Source: Alkalispirochaeta americana (GTDB lineage: Bacteria; Spirochaetota; Spirochaetia; DSM-27196; Alkalispirochaetaceae). From it: a DNA stretch of 64,000 nt. The position numbers and the translations under genes were made by a program. Below the pieces are notes generated by a model that saw nothing but the letters and a program-made list of their open reading frames with translations, was not told where the DNA came from and made no database searches. Positions 26,850-35,482 of this stretch are shown piece by piece (position 1 is the stretch's first letter; the number at the start of each line of letters is the position of its first letter). The stretch spans positions 186,001 to 250,000 of the forward strand of contig NZ_FTMS01000001.1 in NCBI RefSeq assembly GCF_900156105.1, written 5' to 3'.

Positions 26850-28163
26850 ATGAACCGTTTCTTTTCGTCTGGTCCTCGCGGGCCGATTCGGGGTTTCCCT
26901 GGTCTTCTCCCTGCCGTTTTGATTCTGGCCATGGTCGCCGGGGCAGGTTCTCTCTTTGCAGAGGGGGCCCGTGGCGCCGGGGCGCCTGGTGATGCCCGGG
27001 CAGAACGCCCTTTTGCGGTGGTGATCTACGCCGAAGGGTACGATGTATCGATCTTTCGCAACGGCCAGCTTTCCTCCTACGATGTGCTCACCGACGATGT
27101 GATCGGCATGCCCCTCTTGGCGGGTGATCTCGTTCAGACCGACCCGGATACATTTCTGGAGATCCAGCTTGTGCCGTCCCGCACGGTGGTGAAAGTTGCC
27201 GAGAACACCACCTTCGAGATAGAACGGCTGGGTCAGGAGGGCGGCGGCGGGCTGGCTGTCTCCTACGGGCGTCTGCGCGCCAGGGTGGAGCGAGCGCTCC
27301 GGGATGACCCCTTCGAGGTTCGCGGGTTTTCAGCCGTGGCAGGGGTTCGCGGGACTGATTTTGGATTTGATACGGTGGTTGACCGGGCCAGTCCCGGGGA
27401 GCTGCAAACCCGGGTCTATACGTTCTCGGGAAGCGTGGAGGTGCGGGACCGTCCTGACCCCTCGATGCCCGCCGATAGTGCCGAGCCCCAGGTGGTCCAG
27501 CTTGGTGCAAACGAGATGGTTTTGGTGAGGACCGAGGTTCCTGAAGCGCTGGCGCTGCGGGACGAGACCGATCTGAGGCCCCTGGATCCTCCCCTGGGGG
27601 AGACCGCTCCGGCCCGGCCGGTCCGGTTCGAGCGCCGGGAGCTTGAAGAGGAGATTCAGGTTTTCTGGCAGCAACAGGATTATCGCGAGGAGCCTCTCGA
27701 TCCGGCTGCCATCGACGAGCGCTTTCCCGGTGTCCGCCAGAGGGTGGATGAGATCGATCAGGAGCGGCGGCGTTTGGAGGAGACCCGGCGTCTTCGTGAG
27801 GGCGGTGAAGCCCCGGCCCTGGAGGCGTTCCTGCCGGGAGAGGAGATTCCTCCGGGGCAGGAGATCGTTCCCGACAGGACCCTCGATCTGCAGGACGACA
27901 GGCCCTCGGGGAGAGCCCGCCGGGTTATCGAACCCCGGGATGCTCCTTCCTTGAGCAGGCAGACCCGCCGGGCTGGTCACTGGATGGTTGGTCTGGGGCT
28001 CGCCCTGGAGATTTGGGGTGCCTCGCTGGCCTGGTACGACGATGGCTACCGCAGTGTTTCCGACCTCGATCAGGGAGGAGCCTCGGTGGCGCTCATGGGC
28101 TCGGGAGCGGTGCTCATTACCTCGGGGCTGATCTCGTACCTGATCAGCCTTGTGGCTGACTAG
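26850..28163 (+). CDS. Exported FecR-domain protein with C-terminal membrane helices
   Basis: The 437-residue protein starts at ATG 26850; the open frame upstream lacks a signal peptide. A signal peptide covers about 1-38. The FecR fold spans about 45-200: GDLVQTDPDTFLEIQL, TTFEIERL, GRLRARVERAL and FSAVAGVRGTDFGFDTV, which is the typical core ending in VRGTDF. A charged Pro/Glu-rich linker follows, and two membrane helices lie at about 380-435. Classic FecR proteins are sensors for sigma factors, but here there is no FecI or TonB receptor next to it. It is convergent with a pseudokinase-like gene, and its TAG stop lies in a 15-bp tandem repeat. Confidence 0.8.
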   Translation: MNRFFSSGPRGPIRGFPGLLPAVLILAMVAGAGSLFAEGARGAGAPGDARAERPFAVVIYAEGYDVSIFRNGQLSSYDVLTDDVIGMPLLAGDLVQTDPDTFLEIQLVPSRTVVKVAENTTFEIERLGQEGGGGLAVSYGRLRARVERALRDDPFEVRGFSAVAGVRGTDFGFDTVVDRASPGELQTRVYTFSGSVEVRDRPDPSMPADSAEPQVVQLGANEMVLVRTEVPEALALRDETDLRPLDPPLGETAPARPVRFERRELEEEIQVFWQQQDYREEPLDPAAIDERFPGVRQRVDEIDQERRRLEETRRLREGGEAPALEAFLPGEEIPPGQEIVPDRTLDLQDDRPSGRARRVIEPRDAPSLSRQTRRAGHWMVGLGLALEIWGASLAWYDDGYRSVSDLDQGGASVALMGSGAVLITSGLISYLISLVAD

Positions 28164-28198
28164 TCTTCCTGTGGCTAGTCTTCCTGTGGCTAGTCTTC
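28160..28198. repeat. 15-bp tandem repeat covering two convergent stop codons
   Basis: The unit TAGTCTTCCTGTGGC occurs at 28161-28175 and 28176-28190, with a partial third copy to 28198. The plus-strand FecR gene stops at the TAG of copy 1, and the minus-strand gene stops at the CTAG starting copy 3. Confidence 0.75.
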
Positions 28199-29617
28199 AG
28201 GAGGGGCCAGGGTGATCTCTTCCAGCTCCTGCACCGTCGAGGTGATCTCTGTAATGAGCCAGCCATGGCGGGACGGTTCGAGTCTCAGCACGTCCCGGGT
28301 CCAGGCGATGATGATCGCCGGTTTCTCCTGATCGTCGGCGGCGGCCCCCTCGGGTCTCCAGAGGGCATAATCAACTTGGGCCAGGAATGCCTGGTCATCC
28401 TCTCCGAGGGGAGTGATCTCCAGATTCGATATCCCGTAGGGTATAAGGTCCGGCGGGTTTCCCGCTTCCTGCCATTCCCGGGGGGTGCGAAACCGGCTGT
28501 GCCGTTCGTGAGCGGTCTGGACCCGGTCGATCACATAGAGATTTGTCACCTCCCGTATCGTTGCGCGGGCAACGCCCTTCCCGGTGGCGTCGTCCATAAA
28601 GAGATGGTCCAGGGCGTTCCAGGCCTGATAAAATCCTTCTACCAGTTCCAGGGGAGCAAGCCCGGCTGTGGCAGGGGCTGCCAGACGGCTTCTGATCATC
28701 GCTGCAGGGATCGTTGAGAGCACCAGGGCTACGGCGGCGATCACCACGATGCGGCTGCGGTTTTTTCGCCAGAAGGTTTTTCCCCGACGCTGGCGCTGGT
28801 CGCGTTGAAACTGCTCCAGGGCGGAGTCCTGTCTGGCCTGGCGCTCCTGGTGAGGGATATCCTCGAGCCAGGCTCCCCGGTTTTCCCGGACCGCTTCCAG
28901 GATGAGCTCAAGCGCCTCAAGGTCGGCCGGCCGTGCGCCCTGGAGCAGGTCGTCCAGAATGGATGCGACCTGGGGGAGCACCTCCGGGCGGAGACTATGG
29001 AGGGGTCTGATCTCCACGGTTGGGTCCTCGTCCTGTTTGGCAGGTCCTTTTGCCGGAGGCTCTCCAGTCAGGGCCTGATAGATGATTGCCGCTGTCTGAT
29101 AGACGGCAGCAGGGAGAGGACGGGCTGCTGCTTCCCGGCCCAGGCGATCGTTCCAGTAGGGCTCAAGCAGATGATTCCGCAGGGTTCCCGGTAAACCCTG
29201 GTTGATTTCCCGGCACAGGCGGGAGTCCAGGAGGAGCAGATCCCCCTGGGGAGTAACCAGGGATGTTCTGATGTTGCAAAGGGAGTACCGCCCCTCGGGC
29301 AGTTCCCGCACCAGGGCCTGGAGAAAAGGGGTGACCCATGGGGGGACGGGCTGGTCCGGTTTCCAGGGAAGGAGTTCTTCCAGGGTCTCGCCCTCCAGGG
29401 GTGGGCCGGCCAGGTAGTAGGTTCCTTCGAGGCGAAGAACCCGGGCTATGGGCCAGGGCGTGGATTTGTGGGGGCCGGCGATACAGCCGCCCCGGCGGGC
29501 TGCGGCGCTCACGTTCTGTGCGGTGTGGCCTCTGGGCTCTATCCCACAGCATAGCGCCAGAAGGGGTGGGTCCTGGCCGGAGAGAAGGATTCGGCTTGCG
29601 GTGGATTCCTCGGTCAT
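28190..29617 (-). CDS. Single-pass membrane protein with degenerate protein-kinase-like domain
   Basis: The 475-residue protein has a cytoplasmic N-terminal region (1-270) that reads like a decayed Ser/Thr kinase. A YSLCNIRTSLVTPQGDLLLLDSRL stretch sits where kinases have the catalytic loop and DFG motif, and AAVYQTAAIIYQALTGEPP matches the usual helix after the activation segment. The HRD Asp and DFG Asp environment is not intact, and no glycine-rich loop or Lys is clear. One membrane helix lies at about 287-308. The outer 165 residues form an alpha/beta domain (LVEGFYQAWNALDHLFMDD onward) like NTF2-type ligand domains. It is convergent with the FecR gene and is followed by a Memo-like gene in the upstream direction. 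Confidence 0.6.
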   Translation of the reverse strand: MTEESTASRILLSGQDPPLLALCCGIEPRGHTAQNVSAAARRGGCIAGPHKSTPWPIARVLRLEGTYYLAGPPLEGETLEELLPWKPDQPVPPWVTPFLQALVRELPEGRYSLCNIRTSLVTPQGDLLLLDSRLCREINQGLPGTLRNHLLEPYWNDRLGREAAARPLPAAVYQTAAIIYQALTGEPPAKGPAKQDEDPTVEIRPLHSLRPEVLPQVASILDDLLQGARPADLEALELILEAVRENRGAWLEDIPHQERQARQDSALEQFQRDQRQRRGKTFWRKNRSRIVVIAAVALVLSTIPAAMIRSRLAAPATAGLAPLELVEGFYQAWNALDHLFMDDATGKGVARATIREVTNLYVIDRVQTAHERHSRFRTPREWQEAGNPPDLIPYGISNLEITPLGEDDQAFLAQVDYALWRPEGAAADDQEKPAIIIAWTRDVLRLEPSRHGWLITEITSTVQELEEITLAPPED

Positions 29618-29667
29618 GATGTGTTGGTCCCTTTCCCTGCCTCGACTGGAATGTGCTCTGCCGGGGC

Positions 29668-30468
29668 CTAGATGTAGGCGATCGATGCGAAGACAACGCT
29701 CGCCGTTTCGCCGTGATAATCGGTCTCAAAGGTACCACGGCTGAGCAGGGAAGGGCGAGTGGTATCGCCTGCCAGGATGTGACCGACTGCGAGGGGAGAG
29801 AGGGAGCGGGGGGGAGAGGAGATTGTTTCCAGGGGGGCCAGGATCGCCTCCCCGGGAGCGTCCATGATGAGTCTGATCATGTTTCTGGCCCGCGCATCGG
29901 CCTCGCGGGGCGTTGTGAATCCGCTGAGATTGGCGCTGACCAGGGTGACGACCTCCCTCGTCATGACAAGGTGTGAGAGGGTTCTTGCCACGTAGCGGAT
30001 CTCCAGGGGGGTAAGCTCCTCCACCAGCAGGGGGAGCAGGGGAACCGGCCCGAAGAGATAGTGCAGGGGCGGGAGCATCAGCTCCAGGCTGTGGTTCTGC
30101 AGGTGAGCGACTTCATCGAACTGGAAGATCGTCGAAGATTTTGCCAGGGAAGAGAGGGTTTCTGTTTCTATGGGGAGCTCTCCGAAGGGTGTGGAAAAGC
30201 TGGTCGACTCGGGGAGCAACACGCGCCCCCGGGTGTCAGCGTGGGGTGCTGCCAGGAGGATGATCATCTCGGGCCGCCGGTCAAGGACGGTTCGAAGGGC
30301 CTTCATTACGTAGGGAAGGGTGATGCTGTAGGCCCCGTAGGGAGCAACCACTGTGCGGGAGTGGCCGGGTGTTGCCGAGGTGTTGGCCAGGGCCCGCTGG
30401 AGGGATTTTCGCAGTTGCTCCGGGTCGCTCTCGTAGTACAGCCCTTCGGCAAGCATTGATCGAATCAT
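29668..30468 (-). CDS. Memo-like protein (AmmeMemoRadiSam system protein B family)
   Basis: This 266-residue protein follows the MEMO1/AmrB plan. VVAPYGAYSITLPYVMKAL corresponds to the PHAGYxYSG block, LLAAPHADTRGRVLL to the second His block, and HLQNHSLELMLPPLHYLFG to the EHSLEVQLPFL signature. LVSANLSGF and the final ASVVFASIAYI fit the C-terminal strands. The first conserved His is replaced by Tyr (PYGAY), and the usual late Cys is not evident, so the family's metal or redox site is probably lost. No AMMECR1 or radical-SAM partner is next to it. It lies 50 bases upstream of the membrane pseudokinase gene on the same strand. Confidence 0.75.
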   Translation of the reverse strand: MIRSMLAEGLYYESDPEQLRKSLQRALANTSATPGHSRTVVAPYGAYSITLPYVMKALRTVLDRRPEMIILLAAPHADTRGRVLLPESTSFSTPFGELPIETETLSSLAKSSTIFQFDEVAHLQNHSLELMLPPLHYLFGPVPLLPLLVEELTPLEIRYVARTLSHLVMTREVVTLVSANLSGFTTPREADARARNMIRLIMDAPGEAILAPLETISSPPRSLSPLAVGHILAGDTTRPSLLSRGTFETDYHGETASVVFASIAYI

Positions 30469-30632
30469 CTTTGAAAGTATAGATCATTTCCCGGGGGTCT
30501 TCGAGTGTTGTCGCATCTTTTTGTTTGGCCTTTTCTGGTGCTTGCACATTACTTGCACGGGGCCTCTGTACGGAGCCTCTGTATGGGGGGGCTGCGGGGG
30601 CTGCACGGCATCTGGAGATGCCGTGATTGTGG
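30469..30632. other. Intergenic gap with 9-bp hairpin and short direct repeats
   Basis: No gene is seen in this gap. CACGGCATC/GATGCCGTG forms a perfect 9-bp stem with a TGGA loop at 30604-30625, just beyond the 3' end of the NFACT gene. There is no T-run on the minus strand, so it would be a weak terminator at best. GAGCCTCTGTA-like sequence occurs twice at about 30560-30585. Confidence 0.4.
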
Positions 30633-32054
30633 TCAGGGTTCCCCTGGCGAAGAGAGGTCCGATCCGATGCCCAGGGCGCGAAGCCGTTCCTGGTCGAGGC
30701 GGATTTCCAGGTTTTTCTCTTGCGTGGGAAGAACCAGCCCTCTGGGGCCGTCCTTGGCACGGCGCAGGTATTTGACCTGGGTGTAGTAGAGGTGGGCCTG
30801 GCCGTTTTTTCTGGCCTGGCTGAAGAAGACCGCCAGGTTTCCCGCATCAAGAAGGACCTCCAGGGGAACGGAGCGGTTTTTCTGGCCCTTGATGAAGACG
30901 TATCCTCCGGGACAGTCCCTGGTGTGGAGCCACCAGTCGTTTCCCCGCACGGACTTTCGCAGGAGGTGGTCGTTTTCCCGGGCATTTCGTCCTACCAGAA
31001 TCTGAAAGCCCCGGGAGGAGAAGTGAAGGCCTGGCCCGGTGCTTTCCGTGGCCCGGTTGCTTTTGCCGGTTTGCTCCAGGTGGTGGGCCAGTTCCCGCAA
31101 CCGGGATATCTCGCATTGGTCCAGCTCGTGCAGGGTCGCCTCCGCTTCGGCGATTCCCCGCTGGAGATTTTCGGCGGTATCCTGAAGAAAGGCCTGGTTT
31201 TTCCGGGCCTTGGCGGCCTTTTCGAAAAAGGCCTGGGCATTCTCGGGAAGAGACGCCTGGGGGTCCAGGGTGATCCTCACGGGGCGGTTGTCCCGGGCAT
31301 AATCTTCTACATCGAGCCAGGTGTCGCCGGGTTTTCCCCGGTAGAGGAAGGCGAGAATCAGTTCTCCGTAGTGCTGGTATTGATCGGCGTCGGCTGCCTG
31401 GGTCCGCCCCCGGTCTATTTCGGCCAGGCGTGCCAGAAGCCGGTCCCGGCGGCGTTCCAGCGTGCGCCGGCAGGTTGTTTCCAGCCGTTCCCGTTCCAGG
31501 GTCCGCTCTTGCTGGTGATAGATCTCTTCGATCGCGTCGTTGAAGGACATCGTTTCGGGCACGGGACGGACATCCCGGAGCTCGAACCGTTCCGGCGGGG
31601 AGGGGAGAAAGATGCGGCCGCTTTCGATGTCCTGGGAGGGTTTGCGGAAAAAGGCATCCAGGATTGTATCCGAGGTATCGGTGACGACGATGTTTGAGCG
31701 GGTGCCCCAGAAGCGCAGGTAGGTCTTGGTGAGTTCTCCGTTGTGGAGAATCTCCAGTCGGACGATGCGGTCCTGGAAGAGGTGCTCTGCCGAGACGATG
31801 CGGCCTCCCCGGAGGCGGGCGTGGAGAAAGGACTCAAACCGCTGGTGGCTTCGTTTTGCCCGGGGCGGGGCGTTTGTTTTGTGGAGGCGAACCCGGGGAT
31901 GTTCCAGGCATATTCGGAGCCACCATGCCTGATGAGGCTGATAGAGCTGGAGGAAGAGGTTGCGGAAATCGGGTTGAATAATTTTCTGGATCGACTGTCC
32001 CGGGAGTTCCAGCTCCTGCAGAATCAGGTCGATTTCAGCGTTGTTCAGTGACAC
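30633..32054 (-). CDS. NFACT (RqcH / Rqc2-type) ribosome quality-control protein
   Basis: The 473-residue protein has an NFACT-N domain at the start (NAEIDLILQELELPGQSIQKIIQP, FLQLYQPHQAWWLRICLEHPRVRLHKT), a central helix-hairpin and coiled-coil region (about 170-330) and an NFACT-R domain. The last contains FSSRGFQILVGRNARENDHLLRKSVRGNDWWLHTRDCPGGYVFIK. It is shorter than Bacillus RqcH (about 570). RqcH binds stalled 50S subunits and recruits tRNA-Ala for Ala tailing; older annotations call it fibronectin-binding protein. Its start overlaps the folC stop by 10 bases, as the last gene of the hisD operon. Confidence 0.88.
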   Translation of the reverse strand: MSLNNAEIDLILQELELPGQSIQKIIQPDFRNLFLQLYQPHQAWWLRICLEHPRVRLHKTNAPPRAKRSHQRFESFLHARLRGGRIVSAEHLFQDRIVRLEILHNGELTKTYLRFWGTRSNIVVTDTSDTILDAFFRKPSQDIESGRIFLPSPPERFELRDVRPVPETMSFNDAIEEIYHQQERTLERERLETTCRRTLERRRDRLLARLAEIDRGRTQAADADQYQHYGELILAFLYRGKPGDTWLDVEDYARDNRPVRITLDPQASLPENAQAFFEKAAKARKNQAFLQDTAENLQRGIAEAEATLHELDQCEISRLRELAHHLEQTGKSNRATESTGPGLHFSSRGFQILVGRNARENDHLLRKSVRGNDWWLHTRDCPGGYVFIKGQKNRSVPLEVLLDAGNLAVFFSQARKNGQAHLYYTQVKYLRRAKDGPRGLVLPTQEKNLEIRLDQERLRALGIGSDLSSPGEP

Positions 32055-33490
32055 GGCTGCGTTCCCTCCGGAGGGGCTTCGGCATGGAGGGGCTCCTTCA
32101 GGGCAAGGCGGCGGATTTCTCCCACCATGTAGAAGGATCCTGTCACCAGAATGGGCGGGGCTTCCCTGCAGGAGGAACGATCGAGGCTGTTCAGCTCCCG
32201 GGCCCGGATCAGGGCTTCCCCGGGATCGGGGATCAGCTCCGCAGAAAGGCCTTCCTCCTGAAGGGTTCGAAAAACGGTCCGGGGATCTCCCGGTTTGAAC
32301 GTTCCCGGTCGGGAGACGATCACCCGGGATACGCCCGGTCGGAGCGCTTTGGCGATGCCCCTCAGATCCTTTCCGTCGACCACTCCCAGGATTGCCACGC
32401 TTCCCGGCCGGGTCAGTGTTCGAACTGCTTGAGCTACGCTCTCGGGGGTGTGGGCGCCATCCAGGTAGAGGTCTGCCAGGCGTTCGCCCCGGCCCGGAAG
32501 GGTTGTTCGGGTCAGGGCTTCTTCCAGGATCTGCCGGGGGGCCTGGCGGACTGATTTCCGTCGGAGCAGTTCCCGGTAGGCCTCCAGGGCCAGTGCGGCG
32601 TTGATCCGCTGAACCTCGCCTCCCAGGGTCAGGGGGATGGTACGGGGCAGGGGATGCAGGCGCAGCAGGGGCGCGCCGAGCCGGGCTGCCTCCAGGGCAA
32701 GGACCCGTCGGGCGTCTCTTCGCTGGGGGGCTGTGATCAGGGGGATGCCCTCCTTGATGATCCCTGCTTTTTCCCGGGCTATTTCCGGCAGGGTGTCTCC
32801 CAGGTAGTCCTGGTGTTCCAGCTCCAGCCGGGTGATGATCGTCAGGATGGGCTTGCAGAGGTTCGTCGCGTCCAGGCGTCCTCCCAGACCCGTCTCAAGG
32901 ACGGCGAACTCGCAGCCAGCGGAGGTGAAGGCACAGAAGGCCAGGGCCGTGAGAAGCTCGAAGGTTGTGGGGAGCTCATCGGGGGGGCAGCCTTCCTGTT
33001 CCAGGGAGGGTACCAGATTCCAGACCCGGAGGCTCTCGTTCAGGAGGATTTCCTCGGGTGAGGCGTCCCGGGTGGTGTTCCCGTCCCGATCTGTCTCTTC
33101 CCGGTCTGTCTCTTCCCGGTCTGTCTCTTCCCGGCCGCCAGTCAAAACCCGGAACCGCTCCCGATAGTCAGTCACGTGGGGAGATGTGTAGAGCCCCACG
33201 CGGTGGCCGGCAGCGGCAAGGAGCTCCGCCGTGAAGGCTGCGGTTGAGCCCTTCCCCTTGGAGCCGGCCACGTGGATTACGGGAAGCCCGGCGTGGGGGT
33301 TTCCCAGGCGCTGAAGGAGCGTTTCCATGCGGTTGAGGCGATACTGGCGCAGGCGGGGGGTGCCGCCTCGCTCCAGGTTGGTGCGGGACTCGAAGCGTCG
33401 GAAGGCCTCGTCCAGGGTCCATTGGTCCGGGGAAGCCTGGCTCCGGGATTGCCGGTTTTGAGGGTGCTCATCCTGGTTGCCCGGGGTCAT
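32045..33490 (-). CDS. folC: Bifunctional folylpolyglutamate synthase / dihydrofolate synthase
   Basis: The 481-residue Mur-ligase-family enzyme adds glutamate to dihydropteroate and folates. The ATP loop is HVAGSKGKGSTAAFTAELL, and VLETGLGGRLDATN, TRLELEHQDYLGDTLPEIAREKAGII and DGAHTPESVAQAVRTL are diagnostic. I chose the start at 33490, where ATGA overlaps the hisD stop; the frame extends further upstream without similarity. An insertion around residues 120-135 is encoded by a threefold 15-bp repeat (33091-33135) giving repeated REETD, and it lies in a surface loop after SPHVTDYRERF. The 3' end overlaps the NFACT gene. Confidence 0.9.
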   Translation of the reverse strand: MTPGNQDEHPQNRQSRSQASPDQWTLDEAFRRFESRTNLERGGTPRLRQYRLNRMETLLQRLGNPHAGLPVIHVAGSKGKGSTAAFTAELLAAAGHRVGLYTSPHVTDYRERFRVLTGGREETDREETDREETDRDGNTTRDASPEEILLNESLRVWNLVPSLEQEGCPPDELPTTFELLTALAFCAFTSAGCEFAVLETGLGGRLDATNLCKPILTIITRLELEHQDYLGDTLPEIAREKAGIIKEGIPLITAPQRRDARRVLALEAARLGAPLLRLHPLPRTIPLTLGGEVQRINAALALEAYRELLRRKSVRQAPRQILEEALTRTTLPGRGERLADLYLDGAHTPESVAQAVRTLTRPGSVAILGVVDGKDLRGIAKALRPGVSRVIVSRPGTFKPGDPRTVFRTLQEEGLSAELIPDPGEALIRARELNSLDRSSCREAPPILVTGSFYMVGEIRRLALKEPLHAEAPPEGTQPCH

Positions 33491-34812
33491 GACGAGGCAG
33501 TGTCCTCGTCGCGGCGCCGCAGGGCCATGGCATGAGTATAAAACCCTTCGCTGTCGGCCAGGGTGATCACATGATCCTTCATGGTCTGGTATCCCCGGGG
33601 AGTGATCTCGATCAGGGAGGAGCTTTTCCGGAAGTCTCGCACCGAGACAGGCCCGAAGGTGCGGGCCCACCCCCCCGTGGGGAGAACCGCGTTGGGTCCT
33701 GCTGCGTAGTTTGCCAGACTGAAGGCGCTGTGCTCGCCGATAAGGATCTCCGAGGCGTTGGTGATTCTCGAAGCCAGGGCCCGGGAATCCTCACAGGTGA
33801 TCAGCAGGTGTTCCGGGGCGAAGTCGTTTACGATCTCCACGGCCTGGTCCTCGTCGGCGGCCACGATGATGCCCCCGTAGCCGGTAAAAACGTCGCGAAG
33901 AAAGGTTTTTCGCGGTTCCGGCACCTGGTCGATCAGGGAAGATACCTGATCGGCCACTTCCCGGGCCAGTCTTTCCGAGGGAGTGACCAGAAGCGCCGAT
34001 GAATCACTGCCGTGTTCAGCCTCGATCATCAGGTCCAGCGAGACCTTCCAGGCCCGGGCGCTCTCGTCGGCAAGAACGATCGACTCCGAGGGGCCTGCAG
34101 GAACTCCTACATCGACCCGGTCTGCGACGATTCGCTTGGCTGCCGCAACCCAGGCGCTTCCGGGGCCAACAATCTTGTGGACCGCGGGAACCGTTTCCGT
34201 TCCGTAGGCCAGGGCGGCCACGGCTTGGGCGCCTCCGGCGCGGTACACCCTTTCCAGACCGCACCGGCGGGCTGCGTAGAGGACTGCCGGATCCACAGAT
34301 CCGTCGGGTCGGGGTGGTGTGGTCACGGCCAGGAGGGGAACCTCGGCCAGGACGGCAGGTACAGCCAGCATATAGAGCATGGAGGGGAAACTGCCTCTGC
34401 CGCTGGGCACGTAGAGGCCTACCTTTTCTATGGGGGTGGAGCGCTCCGAGGCGATGATCCCGGGGCGGACCTCCACAGTGATCATGGCTCGTTCGACCTG
34501 GGCCTGGTGAAACCGGCGGATATTTTCGATGGAGAAATCGATCGCCTCCCGGAGTGTTCGGGGGAGATCCGCTTCGGCCTGGTCAAACTCGGCGGGTGAC
34601 ACGGCGATCCCCCGGGATGAGATGTCGGCCTGGTCCAGTTCCCGGGCGTAGCGGATGAGGGCTGCGTCGCCCTCCTGCTCTACTGCCTGGACGATCGGCC
34701 TGGCCTGTGCAACCAGGGATTCGATATCGATCTGGGAGCGAGCCATGATGCGCGCCCGTTCGGGATCGCTCAGGGCATCCCAACGTTTTGGTTCTATCTT
34801 CGTGGTGCTCAT
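33487..34812 (-). CDS. hisD: Histidinol dehydrogenase
   Basis: The 441-residue zinc enzyme performs the last two oxidations of histidine synthesis (histidinol to histidine). Diagnostic blocks are VGLYVPSGRGSFPSMLYMLAVPA, RAGGAQAVAALAYGTETVPAVHKIVGPGSAWVAAAKR, VGVPAGPSESIVLADE, EAEHGSDSSALLVT and NYAAGPNAVLPTGGWAR. The zinc and catalytic residues (Gln/His in AEHGSDS, Glu/His in APEHL) are present. No other his gene is in the window. It overlaps folC by 4 bases and the upstream membrane-protein gene by 4 bases, so translation is coupled through the operon. Confidence 0.95.
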   Translation of the reverse strand: MSTTKIEPKRWDALSDPERARIMARSQIDIESLVAQARPIVQAVEQEGDAALIRYARELDQADISSRGIAVSPAEFDQAEADLPRTLREAIDFSIENIRRFHQAQVERAMITVEVRPGIIASERSTPIEKVGLYVPSGRGSFPSMLYMLAVPAVLAEVPLLAVTTPPRPDGSVDPAVLYAARRCGLERVYRAGGAQAVAALAYGTETVPAVHKIVGPGSAWVAAAKRIVADRVDVGVPAGPSESIVLADESARAWKVSLDLMIEAEHGSDSSALLVTPSERLAREVADQVSSLIDQVPEPRKTFLRDVFTGYGGIIVAADEDQAVEIVNDFAPEHLLITCEDSRALASRITNASEILIGEHSAFSLANYAAGPNAVLPTGGWARTFGPVSVRDFRKSSSLIEITPRGYQTMKDHVITLADSEGFYTHAMALRRRDEDTASS

Positions 34813-35258
34813 ACCGCGGGATCATACCACGCAGGGGGCTGAGAAGGTAGATAGCGGTGGTGGATCGCATCGAAAAGAATAAAGATTCCCGCCGTCAGGG
34901 CAGAGCCGATGGCCACCCCCTGAAGGAAGGGATGCTCCGTGGTCAGGGGCGTTGCCAGGGCTCCCGCCAGGAAGGCCAGGGTCTCCAGGCGCAGCGCCAT
35001 CCCCAGGCATTTCCGCAACCTTTGGGTCTGGGCCACAACGCGGTATTCGTCGGGGTAGCTCCCTGCGCCCTGCCGTGCCCGAAGTCCCGCCAGATATCCC
35101 AAAAGCAGGAGAATCGTTCCTCCTGCTGCGGCGGCAACGCCGGCTCCGCGCCCGGCCAGGGGAGCCCCCAAGAGAGCTGCTCCCCCTGAAATGGCAAGGA
35201 TGCTTCCCAGGAGTATTCTTCGTAGCGCAAGGTGTGTCAGAAAACGATAGATATCCAT
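34809..35258 (-). CDS. Small four-helix membrane protein, unknown function
   Basis: This 149-residue protein has four likely membrane segments (about 12-30, 38-58, 85-104 and 113-132) and an intervening loop with YRVVAQTQRLRKCLG. It is the first gene of the hisD-folC-NFACT operon and overlaps hisD by 4 bases. I do not recognise the family. A weak resemblance to small inner-membrane proteins with paired helices does not give a function. Confidence 0.6.
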   Translation of the reverse strand: MDIYRFLTHLALRRILLGSILAISGGAALLGAPLAGRGAGVAAAAGGTILLLLGYLAGLRARQGAGSYPDEYRVVAQTQRLRKCLGMALRLETLAFLAGALATPLTTEHPFLQGVAIGSALTAGIFILFDAIHHRYLPSQPPAWYDPAV

Positions 35259-35482
35259 TATACTTCCAGAATAGAAGGTTTTTGTGGCGCTGGCCAGAGG
35301 CTGCTATCTGTGATATTTTAACGGTCTCGGGCCGAGATACGGCCCCTGCTCCCGGTGCTCCCTCCACAGGAGGCGGCGAGGCAACCGCAGAAAGGCCACC
35401 GGCCAGAGCGGGCGTTGTCCGAGCGCCGCCAGAGAGCAGGCACAAAGAGCCAAACAGAGAAAACAGAACGGGGAAAAGAGCT
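35259..35482. promoter_or_regulatory. Divergent intergenic region between the hisD operon and fabV
   Basis: These 224 bases contain no gene and must carry promoters for both directions. The AT-rich patch GTGATATTTTAACG at about 35311-35324 is the best -10-like region for fabV. The 3' half is GC-rich with an overlapping open frame that I regard as non-coding. No clear operator is visible. Confidence 0.35.
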
